A DNA stretch of 64,000 nucleotides from Acephala macrosclerotiorum (Eukaryota > Ascomycota > Leotiomycetes > Helotiales > Mollisiaceae). The DNA lies in assembly GCA_014904845.1 (NCBI GenBank), contig MU119450.1:2594-66593 (forward strand), read 5' to 3'. Of this stretch, positions 13,544 through 25,127 are shown in pieces (position 1 is the stretch's first letter; every line of letters begins with the position of its first letter). The position numbers and the translations under genes were made by a program. Under the pieces are notes generated by a model, which was not told where the DNA came from, searched no databases, and was given only the letters and a program-made list of their open reading frames with translations.

Positions 13544-14019
13544 CAGAGTAGTCATTAAGCCAGTCAGCCCTTAATCATTTGAGCAAAATGGCCAACTAAC
13601 TAGCTAACAAAAAGAAGGGCAATTATATGACTTAACTTATAAACTGATCAGTTATTAATTAGCTATTAAAAATAGTATCAAATCACGTTTTAATTTATAT
13701 CTTCGAGCAATTCGAAAACCCTGACTATTTATTTTTATTTATAAATAGATCAAAAAGTTGAAAAGGATAAAAAGCTAGTAAATCTCTTAAACTTATATCA
13801 AAGTTGCAAAAATTCACAATTTTTCAAGTGTTTTTAATTATTTATTTCTTTAAAATAATCTCAAAACTATAGAACTTTCTAGGATGTTTACTGATTAATC
13901 ATATCACTTGAGATTTTCTCGATTGACTAATTGTCAGTTGTAAAAGTAATTAACTGGCTGGCTAATAAATGACCAGTTATCAGTACTTACATCAGCTAGC
14001 TGACTTAATAACTACTCTG
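13544..14019. mobile_element. Putative hAT-like MITE, 476 bp
   Basis: 25-bp terminal inverted repeats at 13544-13568 and 13995-14019 begin CAGAGTAGT and match at 21 of 25 positions; all four differences are C/T transitions. The element is flanked by 8-bp direct repeats GGGCTCAA (13536-13543) and GGGCTCAG (14020-14027), identical at 7 of 8 positions. An 8-bp target duplication with CAGAG-type ends is characteristic of the hAT superfamily. The interior is AT-rich and encodes no transposase, so it would be non-autonomous. Confidence 0.6.
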
Positions 14020-15999
14020 GGGCTCAGCTCAAGTTAGAACAGCGACTGCTCAGGTCCAAAGATGGAAATGAATTTTGGTGGGGTTACTTGTTGTCTGAGA
14101 TTATAGTGGTAGTTAAGTTTAACAAGATTCATTGCTTTTGGGGAGAAGTCTCTATGCAAAAGTACTACGAAGACACATTGGACTTGAGAGGTCGTAATGC
14201 TTGGTGGGCGGAAGATGAGATTGTTCCTGCTGCTTATTGTGAAGTCCTCCGCCACTGTAGCGCCGCGCTCGGAGAAACAAGACCAAGATGTAAAGAATTC
14301 GGGGAAAGCCAATACTGGAAAAGAAACAGATTCAAGTAATTTTTACAAGCGCTTGTTTTCTCTGGGTTGGGTGGATAGAAGGCGATACTTACGTTCGTGC
14401 TCTTTCGTTCATCTCTGAAGCCAAAGCTTTCGGTATCCGCATGTGCGTAGTTGAAAAAGTGACAGTCCTCCGTGCACTCTCTATATCGAAGAACACTAAT
14501 AAGTCAAACCCCCTATTAATCGGCCACTCTTTAAATCGGTCGCCTCGTTTAGTATATCGCTACTTTTATATTTTTACTTTAGAATTAAATATTTTAATTA
14601 TTTTTTAATAAAACTTTTTCAAATTTTACAATCAATTAAAAGTAATTATAAAATTTTTATATATTGAAAACGATATTTAGTATACGCTTAAAGATATAGT
14701 TAATAGCAAGTTCGAATGTAAAACTAGTCTCGAGTAGAGTATACTACGAGGTACATTTTAAAATAGGAAATTAAATTGCTTTTTTCGATTAGAAATTTAT
14801 ATATATCGTTAAAAGCTTTTTTTAGTTTAAAAATAACGTTTTACGAATTAAATATTTGTTTAAAAACGCTTTAAATAGAATTCAATTTATAAATAAATTC
14901 GAGTTTTTATTGAATAGATTTTAATTACTAGATATAATATAATACTACTCGAAAAGCGTTGAATAATCGGTTTTCTTTGTCGAAATCCTGTTTTTAAGAC
15001 TAAAAAACAATTTAAAATCGATTTTGCACGCGTTAATAGTACTATTTTCGATATTTTTAAGAATTGATTTTAAAAATTAAAAATTTCAATTATTAAAATT
15101 ATTAAATCGGAAAACCATTGGAATATAAACGAAGTAAAGATTATAGAAAGTTAAAAAAAAGAATAAATTAGTAATAAAGAGTATCGAAAAGTACTTTATT
15201 CAAAAGAAATAATTAGAATCTAAAATTTGGATTTTATTTATCGAGTGTATTTTAATAATCGAAAAAGTATTATATTTATTAATTATATTCAAAAGTAAAT
15301 CAATCTAATAATAATAATTTCTTATGAAATTATATTTTTATAAAAATTAAAAGTTTATTATAATTGAAAATAAATAAATTTTTAATAATACTACTTTTAA
15401 ATAATTGTAAAAAGTTTTTATATTTCAAACGATATTACGTGACTTTAAAAAGTCTCGTTTATTTATATTAAACGATTATAAAAATTATAAAATATTAGAA
15501 TTTATATAAAAATATTATTCGAATAATATTTATTTATTATTTTTATTATTATATATTTTATATATACTCTAATTTTTGAATTTATTCGTATTTTCTCTTT
15601 TAAAATATGTTTATTGAAAACGGTTTAATATTTTGATTTTTTTGAACGATTTAATTTTTATTAAAAAGCGAAACTTTTTAAATTGTTATAAATTAATTCG
15701 AATAAATATTTTAATCATTACAAATTATAAAACAAAATAATCGATTTTAAGATTATAATCGATTAAATTATTGAAACTTTTTATAAACCGATTATTACTT
15801 GAAAATCGTAATAAAACGATCGAGTAAACTTTAAAAACTTTAATAAAAAATTTAATACTTGAATAGAATTAGAATATATTATTAATTGCTTTTAAAACTC
15901 TTTAAAAAAGTGAAAATATTCGAGATTATATTCGCTAAATTACGAGATTTGAAATGATCGACTTTACAATTATTAAAATACTTTTTAAAAAAGTAACTA

Positions 16000-17845
16000 C
16001 AGTCAAACCTCGCCATAAGGATGGCCTTCGGAGACAATAAAATTAAGGATATATTGAGGTATTCTTATATCAAAAATGACGTAATCAAAGCTTCATTTTT
16101 CTACAAAAAAAGAGTCTAAGTTTCCCTGAATCTTACTATTAATCCGCAACGCCATAAGATCTCTTGTAAGATCATCTAACGCCCGAATACTCCTTGATTC
16201 ATCTGCTCTAGCAAGCTCAAATCGTTGTAACGTTTCAAGAGCCCGAATAGCTTCAGCAATAGAAAGTAAAGGCTCTTCCTCCTCCTCCTCTTCCTCCTCG
16301 TTCTCATCCTCATCTGCTCCGTATATTTCTATGATTGCTTCCATTATATCCTCGTCTTCATCAATTACTTGTTCTTCCAGTGGTAAAACAAATTCGTCAA
16401 TCGTTAATGCGTCTGCAATCCCCGGAAGCTTTGCAATTTGTACTCGAAGTGCTTCTCGCTCTACTATACTCTCATTAATCGTAGAGCCGATATCAGAAGG
16501 TTTCTTTGTAATAGTTGATTTCCAAAAGCAACGAGAAATAGTTGCATTTGTAACACAATCATTCCAAGCAATTCGCGTCCATTGTATAGCCTTCAAAAGT
16601 GTAACCGTCTTCTTTGGATCTTTATTAATCTGCAATTGCCGTAGAATATATTCAACCCATTGCCGTCGATAATTGAACTTGAAACATGCAATTATTCCTT
16701 GATCGAGAGACTGCCAAAAAGAAGTTGTATTCGAAGGAAGCCATCGAATCTTAACATTAGATAATGCATTTAATCTACCGACTTTTTCAACTCCTAATTC
16801 ATAGCCAGAGAAATTATCGAGCAAAAGAATAACCGTACGCCCATGCATCTTATTATTGAACTACTGTAGAAACCTCTTACAAATTATGCCTGTCATCCAT
16901 TTCGACTTGTTATATTCGTAGATAATTCGAAGGTTTTGACGGTTTATATGCTTAAAACAACGAGGATTCTTCGAGCGTCCAATAATCCAAGGGTCCAATT
17001 TTTCACTTCTATTCGCATTTGTATACAAAGCAACCGTAATTCTGTCTTTGCTTCTCTTTCCACCAGCTGTTTGTTCGGTAGCTAATGAGCGGTCTGGTTG
17101 AAGCTTCCAAAAGAGCCCTGTCTCGTCCATATTGAAAATATCGCGGGGGTGGTAGGTAGAGCATTCGACTCGCAGATCCTCCATTTGCTTGGTTGCTGTC
17201 TCGGACGTAACTTCAGCAGATGCTGCTTCTCTATGCTGTTTGTATTCCTTGATATTATGCCTTTTCTTGAAATTATCCAACCAGCCATTCGACCACTTAG
17301 GCTCTTCTTTATCTCGATATTGCGGTAATTGTATCCAGATCTTGTGTGCTTGTGCCTTTAGAATATCGCCCGTGATAATTGCCTTCTTCTTTTGCATCTG
17401 CTGTTGCCAATGAAATAGTGCGACTTCGAGATCAGGATATTCGCTATTGTAATTGCGTTTGGAGCCTAGCTGACTAGACTTGCGGTTGGGATCATCGAGG
17501 TAATCGTACGTAGAGGACATAATCTTCGATATTTGACCTTGAGTTAAGACTCTGCCGCCAGGTTGAACTGCAAACCATACTCCAATTGCTGTTTGTGATT
17601 CGCCGGTTTCAGCGCGGCGACGACGAATATTACGTCTCTCGAGATCAGTGATTGCGGTACGTTTGGAGGCCATATTGTATAAGGATAATTAGGTGAGAGA
17701 TAAGGTTTAAGAGACAAAGTTGTAAGGATTATTCTAATATCGGGGTTATCTTTAATTTTCACTCAAAAATCGGTGGGACCGAACAAATCATTCTTATTGG
17801 TGGGGTATTCTTATGTCACATGATTCTTATGGCGAGGTTTGACTG
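16000..17845 (-). mobile_element. Pogo/Fot1-like transposon, 1846 bp, nested
   Basis: The ends CAGTCAAACCTCGCCATAAG (16000-16019) and its exact reverse complement (17826-17845) form 20-bp perfect inverted repeats, with TA on both outer sides (15998-15999 and 17846-17847). It encodes one transposase on the minus strand. It lies inside the older element at 14502-18184 and is much less mutated, so it inserted after most of the mutation there had happened. Confidence 0.9.
16093..17673 (-). pseudogene. Pogo-type DDE transposase with one premature TAG
   Basis: Starts MASKRTAITDLERRNIRRRR. An N-terminal helix-turn-helix covers about residues 1-60, and a CENP-B-type DNA-binding segment (SNGWLDNFKKRHNIKEYK) lies at about 130-147. 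The DDE_1 catalytic domain follows: first Asp in FNMDETGLFW, second Asp in LLLDNFSGYE, third Asp in SLDQGIIACFK. An acidic poly-Glu stretch and a leucine-rich tail end the protein. The frame is continuous from 17673 to 16093 except for one TAG at 16861-16863. It falls between RFLQ and FNNKMHG, where relatives have Trp; a G-to-A change of TGG (CpA to TpA on the other strand) would produce it. As it stands the product is truncated between the first and second catalytic Asp. Confidence 0.88.
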
Positions 17846-18308
17846 TAAAGACTTAAACGATAAAAACTTTATTATTATACAATATAAACGTCGAATTAAG
17901 CAATTTGAGATTAAAGTAGTACAATTTGAGTTTAGAAAGCGACGGAAAGTAATAATTAATTTAAATTCCAAGTTCGCCGATATTGAAGTTATTTACAAAG
18001 TATAGATAAAAACTGAAGACCGTTAAAATGTACCGTTAGATTTTAATAGTTTTATTAGCGTTGTTTTTATTTTATCTCATATAACTATTAAGAAATAAGG
18101 AAGTTATTGGGGTTGGAAGTAAGTGGTAGTAAATTAAGCGAGGCGGTCGACTTAGGGAGTGGCCGATTAATAGGGGGTTTGACTTAATGGACCTAGCCTT
18201 TTTCGTAGTAAGTACCATCCCGTCTAAATAGACCAAACCCCAATTCATGAATCGACTATAGATATCTGTGAGACCGGAATCGTTCAGGATGAGTGGGCCC
18301 AGGGACGT

Positions 18309-18963
18309 TCACATTCCAGGCAACAGGTTTGTTTCCGCCCTCTGCGGGAGCAGATAGATTCCAATCAAGGTCGGGTTTTCGATGATATCGTTCATAAATA
18401 AGTGTTCTCGTGCCTCCATAATCTCCATGAACTGCATTTCCATGTCGTCGAACACAACTCTAAACTCCTTCCGAAATGTTCGAAAGTCGTTCTCCGCAAA
18501 GAGACCATGCAATTCGTCGATTGCCATCTCTCTTGGCATTGAGCTGTAGATCCTGTCCAATTTGGGTTTGTCCATATTGTACCGGACTTTGACCTCGAAG
18601 GTCATCTCTCGTTGAAATGATGCCGCGTAGTCCTCCAATACGAGTAAACATTCGGCCAGCCAATCCCGATCGTAGCTTCTTACGCAGGCGTTTATGTGGC
18701 AGGTCTCCTCACATGCATCAAAAAATCCCCCGGGAACTTTCTCTTCGTTGATGAGTCCCAAAATCTGAGCTCGTGCCTTGCAGGTTGTGTGACACTGATT
18801 CTCCAAAAAAGTCATTCTCATTTGCGGAATTGCTTGATCGGTATAGCCCTTCTTCCACCTGGTGAGTATTGTTTCGTCGATATAAGGTCTCAGCCTGGAA
18901 TGGATTCGGAGTGGACAGTTCTTTTGGAGATATGTGGTAGAAGTCTGGTCCCAGTGCTACCAA
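18309..18963 (-). pseudogene. 2EXR-family C-terminal fragment, copy C
   Basis: Matches only the second half of the family. It begins near LGPDFYHISPKEL (about 18955), passes a pre-helical segment NPFQAETLYRR with a frame change near 18830, and continues through GFFDACEE, LEDYAASFQREM, MPREMAIDEL and FDDMEMQFMEIMEAREHLF before its stop at 18309. These correspond in order to GLFDADR, LQDYATAYVRK, IEREVALSAL and FHDMEKQYAEIQNARRSLF of the neighbouring copy. There is no 2EXR N-terminal half. It lies directly downstream of the copy at 19114-20973 in the same orientation, which suggests a partial tandem duplication. Confidence 0.7.
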
Positions 18964-19113
18964 ACTGCCTTTAAAATAAGAAGAAACCTTTCGCTCTACG
19001 CAAGACCATGTAAAGGGTCCCCGGAGGTGTCATTGCTAGAATTTACCCTAACGTCGCCCCACACCACCTTCAATCTGGAATCCTGTGATCCATCCTCGTC
19101 TTCCAAGCCTGAA

Positions 19114-20973
19114 TCATCTTGACCGATCAAGATACTGGTCGAATTTTGGTTCTTCGGGAGTTGGTTCATTGACCGCCCGGTCAATTGCGTCTTCAGACCG
19201 AGTATCTTGGAAGAGGAAACCACCACCGAGTCCTAGGTGCTTGGAACCATCAGCCTTGAAGAGTGATCGCCTCGCATTTTGTATCTCCGCGTATTGCTTC
19301 TCCATGTCGTGGAAAGCGATCTTGAATTGGTAAATATATCGCTTTAGATTCTCTTCCGCCATGTGATCATCTAAAGCTGACAGCGCAACTTCTCTTTCAA
19401 TGAGACTATATACCTTTTCGAGTTTGCGCTTGTATCGAATCCGGAGGGCACGGTTGTCGAATGGTATTTTACGAACATATGCAGTAGCATAATCTTGTAG
19501 TAGAAGGAGACCTATGCTCATCGCCGTACCGAGTTGAATTCTGTCGTTTAAATAATGGTACGGATTCCAAAGTACTCGATCGGCGTCGAAGAGACCTTGC
19601 ACAACCTTTTGTTCTTTGATGAATGCTATAATGTATCTGCGAGTAGCATGGATCTTGCAATACTGCCACTCAAGGTAGTTGAGGACATTCTTTCGGTGCT
19701 CCTTGAACTCTTCCAACCCACTCTCCAGGACACAATTTCCGGCTTTGCGTAAGTCGCTTTCCACGGGATGATCCTTCAAAGGATACGGAGTTTGAGACCC
19801 TAGCCAGTGTGTAGTTTCAAATTTGGGACCAAGCTCCTCTAGAATGTTGCCATCACGCGCTTCAGCTCCATCTTCAGCTTGAAGACCTCGCTCCGCTCGA
19901 AGGTTTGGGCGTATTGAACTAGAAGCCTATGCATTGGCTGAACTATTTGTACCCGTGATGTTCCAGTTGCAAGTAGTCGCAAGTCTTGTTGGAAGTCAGC
20001 TTTTGGAAGGAAATCCTCGTCGGCGTCTCTGTGCTCACGATATATTGTCGTGGAAACCTCACCTACACTCGCGACCTTGAAGGTCACCTTGCCCACGCCT
20101 CTCAAAAGTCTAAGAGGATCCAACAAAGATTCGAAGCCAGGAATATCCCCTTGCTCGACATTATTGAGCCACTGAGCATTCGGAACCACAACTATCTCGA
20201 GCGACTTTGGGGCGGATTGGCAAACAGCGAGGCATAGAGGCTCCAGTCGACTCCAGTATGGACTAATAACCACCTTCTAGTGTCGAACCTTCTTGACCGA
20301 GCTTAGTTTGTCTAGCGTCATGAAGCTATTCACACAATCTCCAGCATTCCAAAATCTGGTGAGAGTGGTTTTGTCAAGGTGGTCTTCCTGATACAGACGA
20401 CAGATGTGGTACTCGCCGCAATCGCAACCCCAACAATGGTGATAGAAGTCCTCTTGGTTGTAAGGGCACTCACAATGACTCTCTAACGAGTGTTCTTGCG
20501 CGCTTCTGCACTCGATGTAGAACACATTGGCACCGTACAGGATCCCAGAGGCCTCGGTATAGACTTGCTTGCAAGTACTAAGGATACCTGGTGTGAGCTC
20601 GTACTTCTCGTTGGAGTCCCATGATTCCGCGACCGATTCCATCTTGCCAAGCAATGGGGACCAATAACAACTCGTAGATTTTTAGTCGGATTTCGATGGG
20701 AAGTTTGTCGAGAAAGGTGCATGGTTTGCGCTTGGTGACCGTTGTGAGGGATTGCTGAGTTTGTAATTGGTTCTGTAGAATATCTTTGCTACGTTTCTCC
20801 ATCGTAAGGTCGATCTTGAGTTGAGCAAGCTCTTCTCGCAAAGTCTGTTCGCTGCTCATGTTGTCGGGGGCGCGCAACTGCTCTGCTGAACAAGAAGCTA
20901 GCTCCAAGATACACCTGCGTTGCGCCATTTATTTACCTGATCCTCCCGGCGCTATCTCATGTTCTTCCTTCAT
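19114..20973 (-). pseudogene. Broken 2EXR family gene, copy B
   Basis: The closest visible relative of copy A. Exon 1 is 20937-20973 (starting MKEEHEIAPGGS), followed by a 54-bp intron 20883-20936 and an exon opening EQLRAPDNMSSEQ. The 2EXR signature FLDKLPIEIRLKIYELLL, LYGANVFYIEC, FKEHRKNVLNYLEWQY, GLFDADRV and FHDMEKQYAEIQNARRSLF are all present. Three lesions are visible: a one-base shift near 20660 (after LLLVP), a TAG at 20274-20276 where intact relatives have Trp in VRHWK, and a one-base shift near 19850. The TAG is the expected product of TGG mutated at a CpA step on the opposite strand. Confidence 0.8.
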
Positions 20974-21821
20974 CTCAATGACCGTGTTGACACAACAGGA
21001 GTATATCACTCCTAAGAAAGACCTCAGACAACCGGGAAGGTGTTGAGGGATCAGGAGAGGATATGACGAGACTTGAAAGATCAAAACGGTTGTCGATGAG
21101 TTCAATTGTGGAAAGAAAAGGTGCTGAGAAGAAGTGCAGGGTGTTTGGAGGAGCAATTAAGGACGCCCTCTACATCGCTAAACACTAGCTCACAAATTAG
21201 ATCAGATGCACTGGGTGAATAGAATTGCGTAGCAGCAATCAGGCTGCGAAGAGGTAAGAAAGTCGTCTTTGAAAGCGATACAAATCTATATACATAACTA
21301 TCAAAATGAGTTACTCTTGGGTGCTTGGAGGCCGTGGAAGCCATTTACATTGAGCATTAAACGACATGCAGAGACCCTACTGTCAAATTGAATCATTCTT
21401 GCATTGGCCTCGTATCTTCCCACCGAATAAGACAACCGGCCACCCATCACCCCTGAAATACTGACTTGGAACTTATCACCGGAAGAGGGACTGAACAGTC
21501 ACGATCAGCTTAAGAATCCTAATATCTAGCGAATTGAGGATCAATAGGTGCTATTTGTGGGAAATTTCTGCGATCAAAGTAGATGTAGAGGTTGCAGCAA
21601 CTGAACCAGCTGAACATTCAAGCCTTGGGATCAGAGGAGCTGCAAAATCCCAGCGCTGTTGATATGAAGAATAGGCAAGGGTGTGGCTCAGCAGAGATCG
21701 TAAACCCAAGGCCCACTAGGACAAAGTTTGAGCTCCTGGGAGCAGAGGAGCAGGGTAGTCTTGATGGCCGGAAACTAGCGTGTGGATGCGTGGAGGGAAA
21801 CGAGGACCGAGATTAGACTCA
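20974..21821. other. Intergenic region without a supported gene
   Basis: Upstream region of copy B. Small open frames occur but none shows family similarity, splicing logic or a domain. Confidence 0.5.
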
Positions 21822-22380
21822 TTAAGCCCCAGTCAACCGTTTCTTCGGACGTCCTTGAGCCAATATCCAACTCATGTCCTCAGCCACCTGCAGTATCCGA
21901 AATGAATATCTACTCCTAGTGCTGCGGATCTCGAGGTATTGTCTATCCATATCATCAACCGCCTCTCGAAATAATGGCTTAAATCGAGAGAAGTGGCTCA
22001 GCTCCAAGAATTCGCTGAGCTGCTTCACTGCCATTTCTTAAGCTATTCTGCTTCAAACCTTATCGTATTTAACCTGGATTCGTTTGATGCTTGCTCTGTA
22101 CGCGTGGTTTGTATCTCGATGGAAAATCTACAATCGCTCTTGCCATTGCGGGTGGCCGAGTGGTTTGCATCGAACAATCCACTGCTTCTATTTTCCTGCT
22201 TGACAAAGCTTCTTGAGTCATCCGACGCTTTGTTGATCCGCTGGTGCTGTAATCCAGAACTTTCGCCTGCTTCTTTATGGATTCTTCGCGGCGATCTTGT
22301 TTGCACGTCTTCTGGGCTTGAAGATACCTTCCTCAACTGGATAAAAATATCAAGAATAGCCATAGTACTGCCTATATGGA
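21822..22380 (-). pseudogene. 2EXR-family fragment, copy D
   Basis: Only the C-terminal half is recognisable, and it is scattered over frames. Pieces resembling the FKEHR..YLE..Y block (REESIKKQAKVLDY) and a FVKQENRSSGLFDANH block are followed by FLELSHFSRFKPLFREAVDD and MDRQYLEIRSTRSRY, ending at 21822. These are the family's GLFDAD and DDM.QY.EI..AR motifs. The fragment sits just downstream of the intact gene at 22809-24576. Confidence 0.65.
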
Positions 22381-22808
22381 GTCTTGTTTGGAGAGAAGTC
22401 TGGGTAGATTTGGTAAGTCACGGTTCTATCAAGTAGACTGTAAGCATCTCCTTTCTAACATGATCGGCTTTGAGGTATGCAACTTGACTCACGTAGTTTT
22501 GGAAAAGAAGTCTTCGTCTCGGGTCAGAAGATTAATGCCACGCAACTATGAAGGAAGTTTTGACATGGAGAGTCACGACCCGAAGTTTCAAGAAAGTATG
22601 TTATTGGTGAATTCTTCTAAACTACAAAAACTTTGTCACTCCATATTGTTGCCATCTGAAACAAGAAAGTGTTATTCATGTGTAGCCCAAAGAATAATCT
22701 TAGTATCAGTGTGCCATAGAGACTGAAAAAGCATCAGCAATGCTAGGACAGGTGGGCCTTTGAAGGGAAGGAGACCAAGATCGAATCGTAAGTCATGGAC
22801 CTTTACCG
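22381..22808. other. Spacer between the family fragment and the intact copy
   Basis: No supported gene. This is the 3' flank of the intact 2EXR gene upstream on the minus strand. Confidence 0.45.
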
Positions 22809-24576
22809 TTAGTCAATCGTTAGCTCAGCGCCCTTTTCGTTGACTTTATGGTCACCTGCATACACGGGTATCATAGTCTGACCCTTGCCCAAGTATTCAT
22901 CGATGTCGCACCCGCGTTCGGGAGTGACATCATGACTAAAAAGTTCCTGTCTTGCAAGAACCATTTCCAGAAGTTGTGCATCCATATCCTGGCATGCAGA
23001 CTGGAAAAGAGGGTGAAATTCATGGTAATTTTCCAGTTGTACCGCCTGGTCCAGCTTCTTCATGGCAAGCTCTCGCGGTAGATTGTCGTAAATCAGGTCG
23101 TATTTATGCTTCCGCTTCAGCATCAAAGCCCGGGTATGCATGTCGAGATGCCTCTCAAAGGACTTGGCGTAGTCGCCGAGATATGCAAGAGCAAGATACA
23201 TCCTAGTCTCCACGTCCGGTAAACTGAAAGAAAGTAACTTGTTGCCCTCCTTGATTTCCTTCTCAATGAATTCGCTGAGGGCCTTCCTTCTTTTCAAAAT
23301 ATCCCAATACTGTGGCTCTAGGTATTCGATAATCTTTGCACGATGTTCCTTGAAGGTCATCGCGTTGTGATGCTTACAAGCCTCTCTTGCGTGGTCTAGT
23401 GAATCTTCGACCGTATGCTGATAGTGGTAGCCTTTGAATGGGTTCTTCTGTCTTCGTGCTTGATCCCCGAGACGAGATGCTTCTTCAGAATCCGTGAGGT
23501 TCAAATTGTCGTTATCTTCGTACAAACCGGTCCCCATCTCATGTTTGAAGGGCCCATGTCTCTCAAAAGCACGTGCATATCTCAGAAGTGGTTTCCACAT
23601 CTTGAATGGCAGCTCCACTGTCAAACTCCCTGTCACCAATTCACGTAGCTCCTTCTCCACTTCCGGCTCAACTTTGTCCGTGTCTTCGATTGTCGGGCGA
23701 GGATGATATTCGCATGGAAGCTCATCCGCTGTCGCAATTCGCATGGAGAAAGTTCCAACGTTTCTCAGGATTCGAAGTGGGCTCACAGTTTGTTCGGCAT
23801 CCTCAAGCACTGGATTATCCACGGTGAGAGCTTCAGCCACTTCAGGAATAAAAATGACTTCAAGACTTGTAGGTGATGCCTCGCAGACCATCTCGCAGAA
23901 CTTGGAAATAGTCAGAGATGGCGTGTATAGAAGATCACCCTTGATAACCCGGCTGACCAAAAGCTTCCAGTGCCGGACCTGACGAAATACGGATCTAATC
24001 CCTGGTGTGATGATAACCTTGGTCTTGTATTGACTTTCCCTCGAATTGTCCAGAGCTTGTTCGTGGCGTGTGAGAGCGGTCTGAATGATTGGATATCCAA
24101 CGTGATGATTATGACCCTCTGAGAGAAAAGCCATCAAGAACCTGTTCGACCCGTATAGGATGGGAGATGCCTCCTTGTGAATTTGCGCGCAAGTCCTGAG
24201 GATCGCGGGAAAGAGACCAAGCGGTCTACATCCTATTCCGCCGAGTCGATGAATACACCATGACGTACTCAAAGTGGGATCGACCAGCAGTTCTTCGTAG
24301 ATTTGGAGACGAATCTCGGCGGGAATGGTGTCCATGAAATGGCCTTTTGCAGCCATCGCCGTTTGTGTAGTATTGTCGACATTGTTTTTCGATAGATGAG
24401 CTTCCATCTTCGCACTGCTCTCTTGAGCTAGGGATAAGTGGGCCTCGTGTGGAGAGATCCTATCTTCTGAAGACCCCTTCATGCTGTCTGAACAGAGAAT
24501 TAGCCCGCACAGTGAATGTTGGTGGTCGCGACTTACCACAATTTAGGGAGGCCTCGGAGGGGGATGTTTCTTCCAT
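22809..24576 (-). CDS. 2EXR-domain protein, intact (572 aa)
   Basis: Two exons: 24537-24576 (ATG, MEETSPSEASLNC) and 22809-24487, separated by a 49-bp intron with GTAAGT donor, CTAAT branch and TTCAG acceptor. Splicing joins the frame exactly. The 2EXR core is MDTIPAEIRLQIYEELLVD at about residues 63-81, then LRTCAQIHKEASPILYGSN and VRHWKLLVS. The second half is mostly helical and charged, with TFKEHRAKIIEYLEPQYWDI, LGDYAKSFERH, NLPRELAMKKL and CQDMDAQLLEMVLARQELF. It provides the intact template against which the neighbouring broken copies can be read. Function unknown; 2EXR is related to F-box-like N-terminal domains, but no partner is evident. Confidence 0.82.
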
Positions 24577-25127
24577 TGTTCTCGAAATGAGAGTTTCGAA
24601 TATGTCAAAAGCTCTAGAAGATCGATCAGGGAACAACTGGAGCTCGTGTTGTGCACAAGTACAGTGCCTATGTGGTTCTTGGGGAATTTGTTCGTAGAAT
24701 GTGGGAAGAGCTAAGGCTTGCGCGTCCAAGCGAGGCGAGGAGATCGGAAGCTATAATTTTGATGTTGTGTACAACATCGACAAACCGCTGTCTATTAAGA
24801 GCATAGAACAGTAAGTTCCTGGTCGCAAAGCCGACATGTCAAGGTCTATCTATTATTCATTCATTTCCACGGTTAGAAGTCTGGAAGGAATTCGCAAAGG
24901 GATTCGGGTATGTTTTTAATGAGGGTTGTACTTTTCAATTCTAAAGTCTCATCATCGAATGGGACATTTGAAGTTATGAGAGAATATCTTAATGGTTAAA
25001 TAGAATGAAGTTGATGAATACTCTGGCGCCGAACTAACCTGCGAGGTACTCCTCTCAAATGAAAAACTCTAAAATGCCACCAAAGGAGAAATATCGAAAG
25101 AAGTGCATGCGATTCCACGGCATAAAT
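24577..25127. other. Intergenic, no gene seen
   Basis: Promoter side of the intact 2EXR gene and 3' flank of the next broken copy. The small frame at 24460-24729 mostly reads through the intact gene's first exon and intron. Confidence 0.5.

Larger units (their letters stand above)
14502..18184 (+). mobile_element. Degenerate Fot1/pogo-like DNA transposon carrying a nested insertion
   Basis: Inverted termini of about 50 bp lie at 14502-14551 and 18135-18184. They start AGTCAAACCCCCTATTAATC, are identical for the first 28 bp, and then differ only by transitions. Both ends are flanked by TA, the Tc1/mariner/pogo target duplication. Without the nested element (16000-17845 plus one TA) the original length is about 1835 bp, nearly that of the inner element. 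The body is AT-rich with CpG-biased residual C. Near the right end, at about 17850-18003 on the plus strand, a recognisable C-terminal tail remains (RRIKQFEIKVVQFEF, RKRRKV, NSKFADIE), as in fungal Fot1-type transposases. The transposase is otherwise destroyed. Confidence 0.8.

Noticed and set aside
14197..14418. Small frame with a hydrophobic start (MRLFLLLIV), a possible secreted peptide
   Set aside because: It lies between two transposable elements, has no Cys pattern or clear gene structure, and the hydrophobic run is short.
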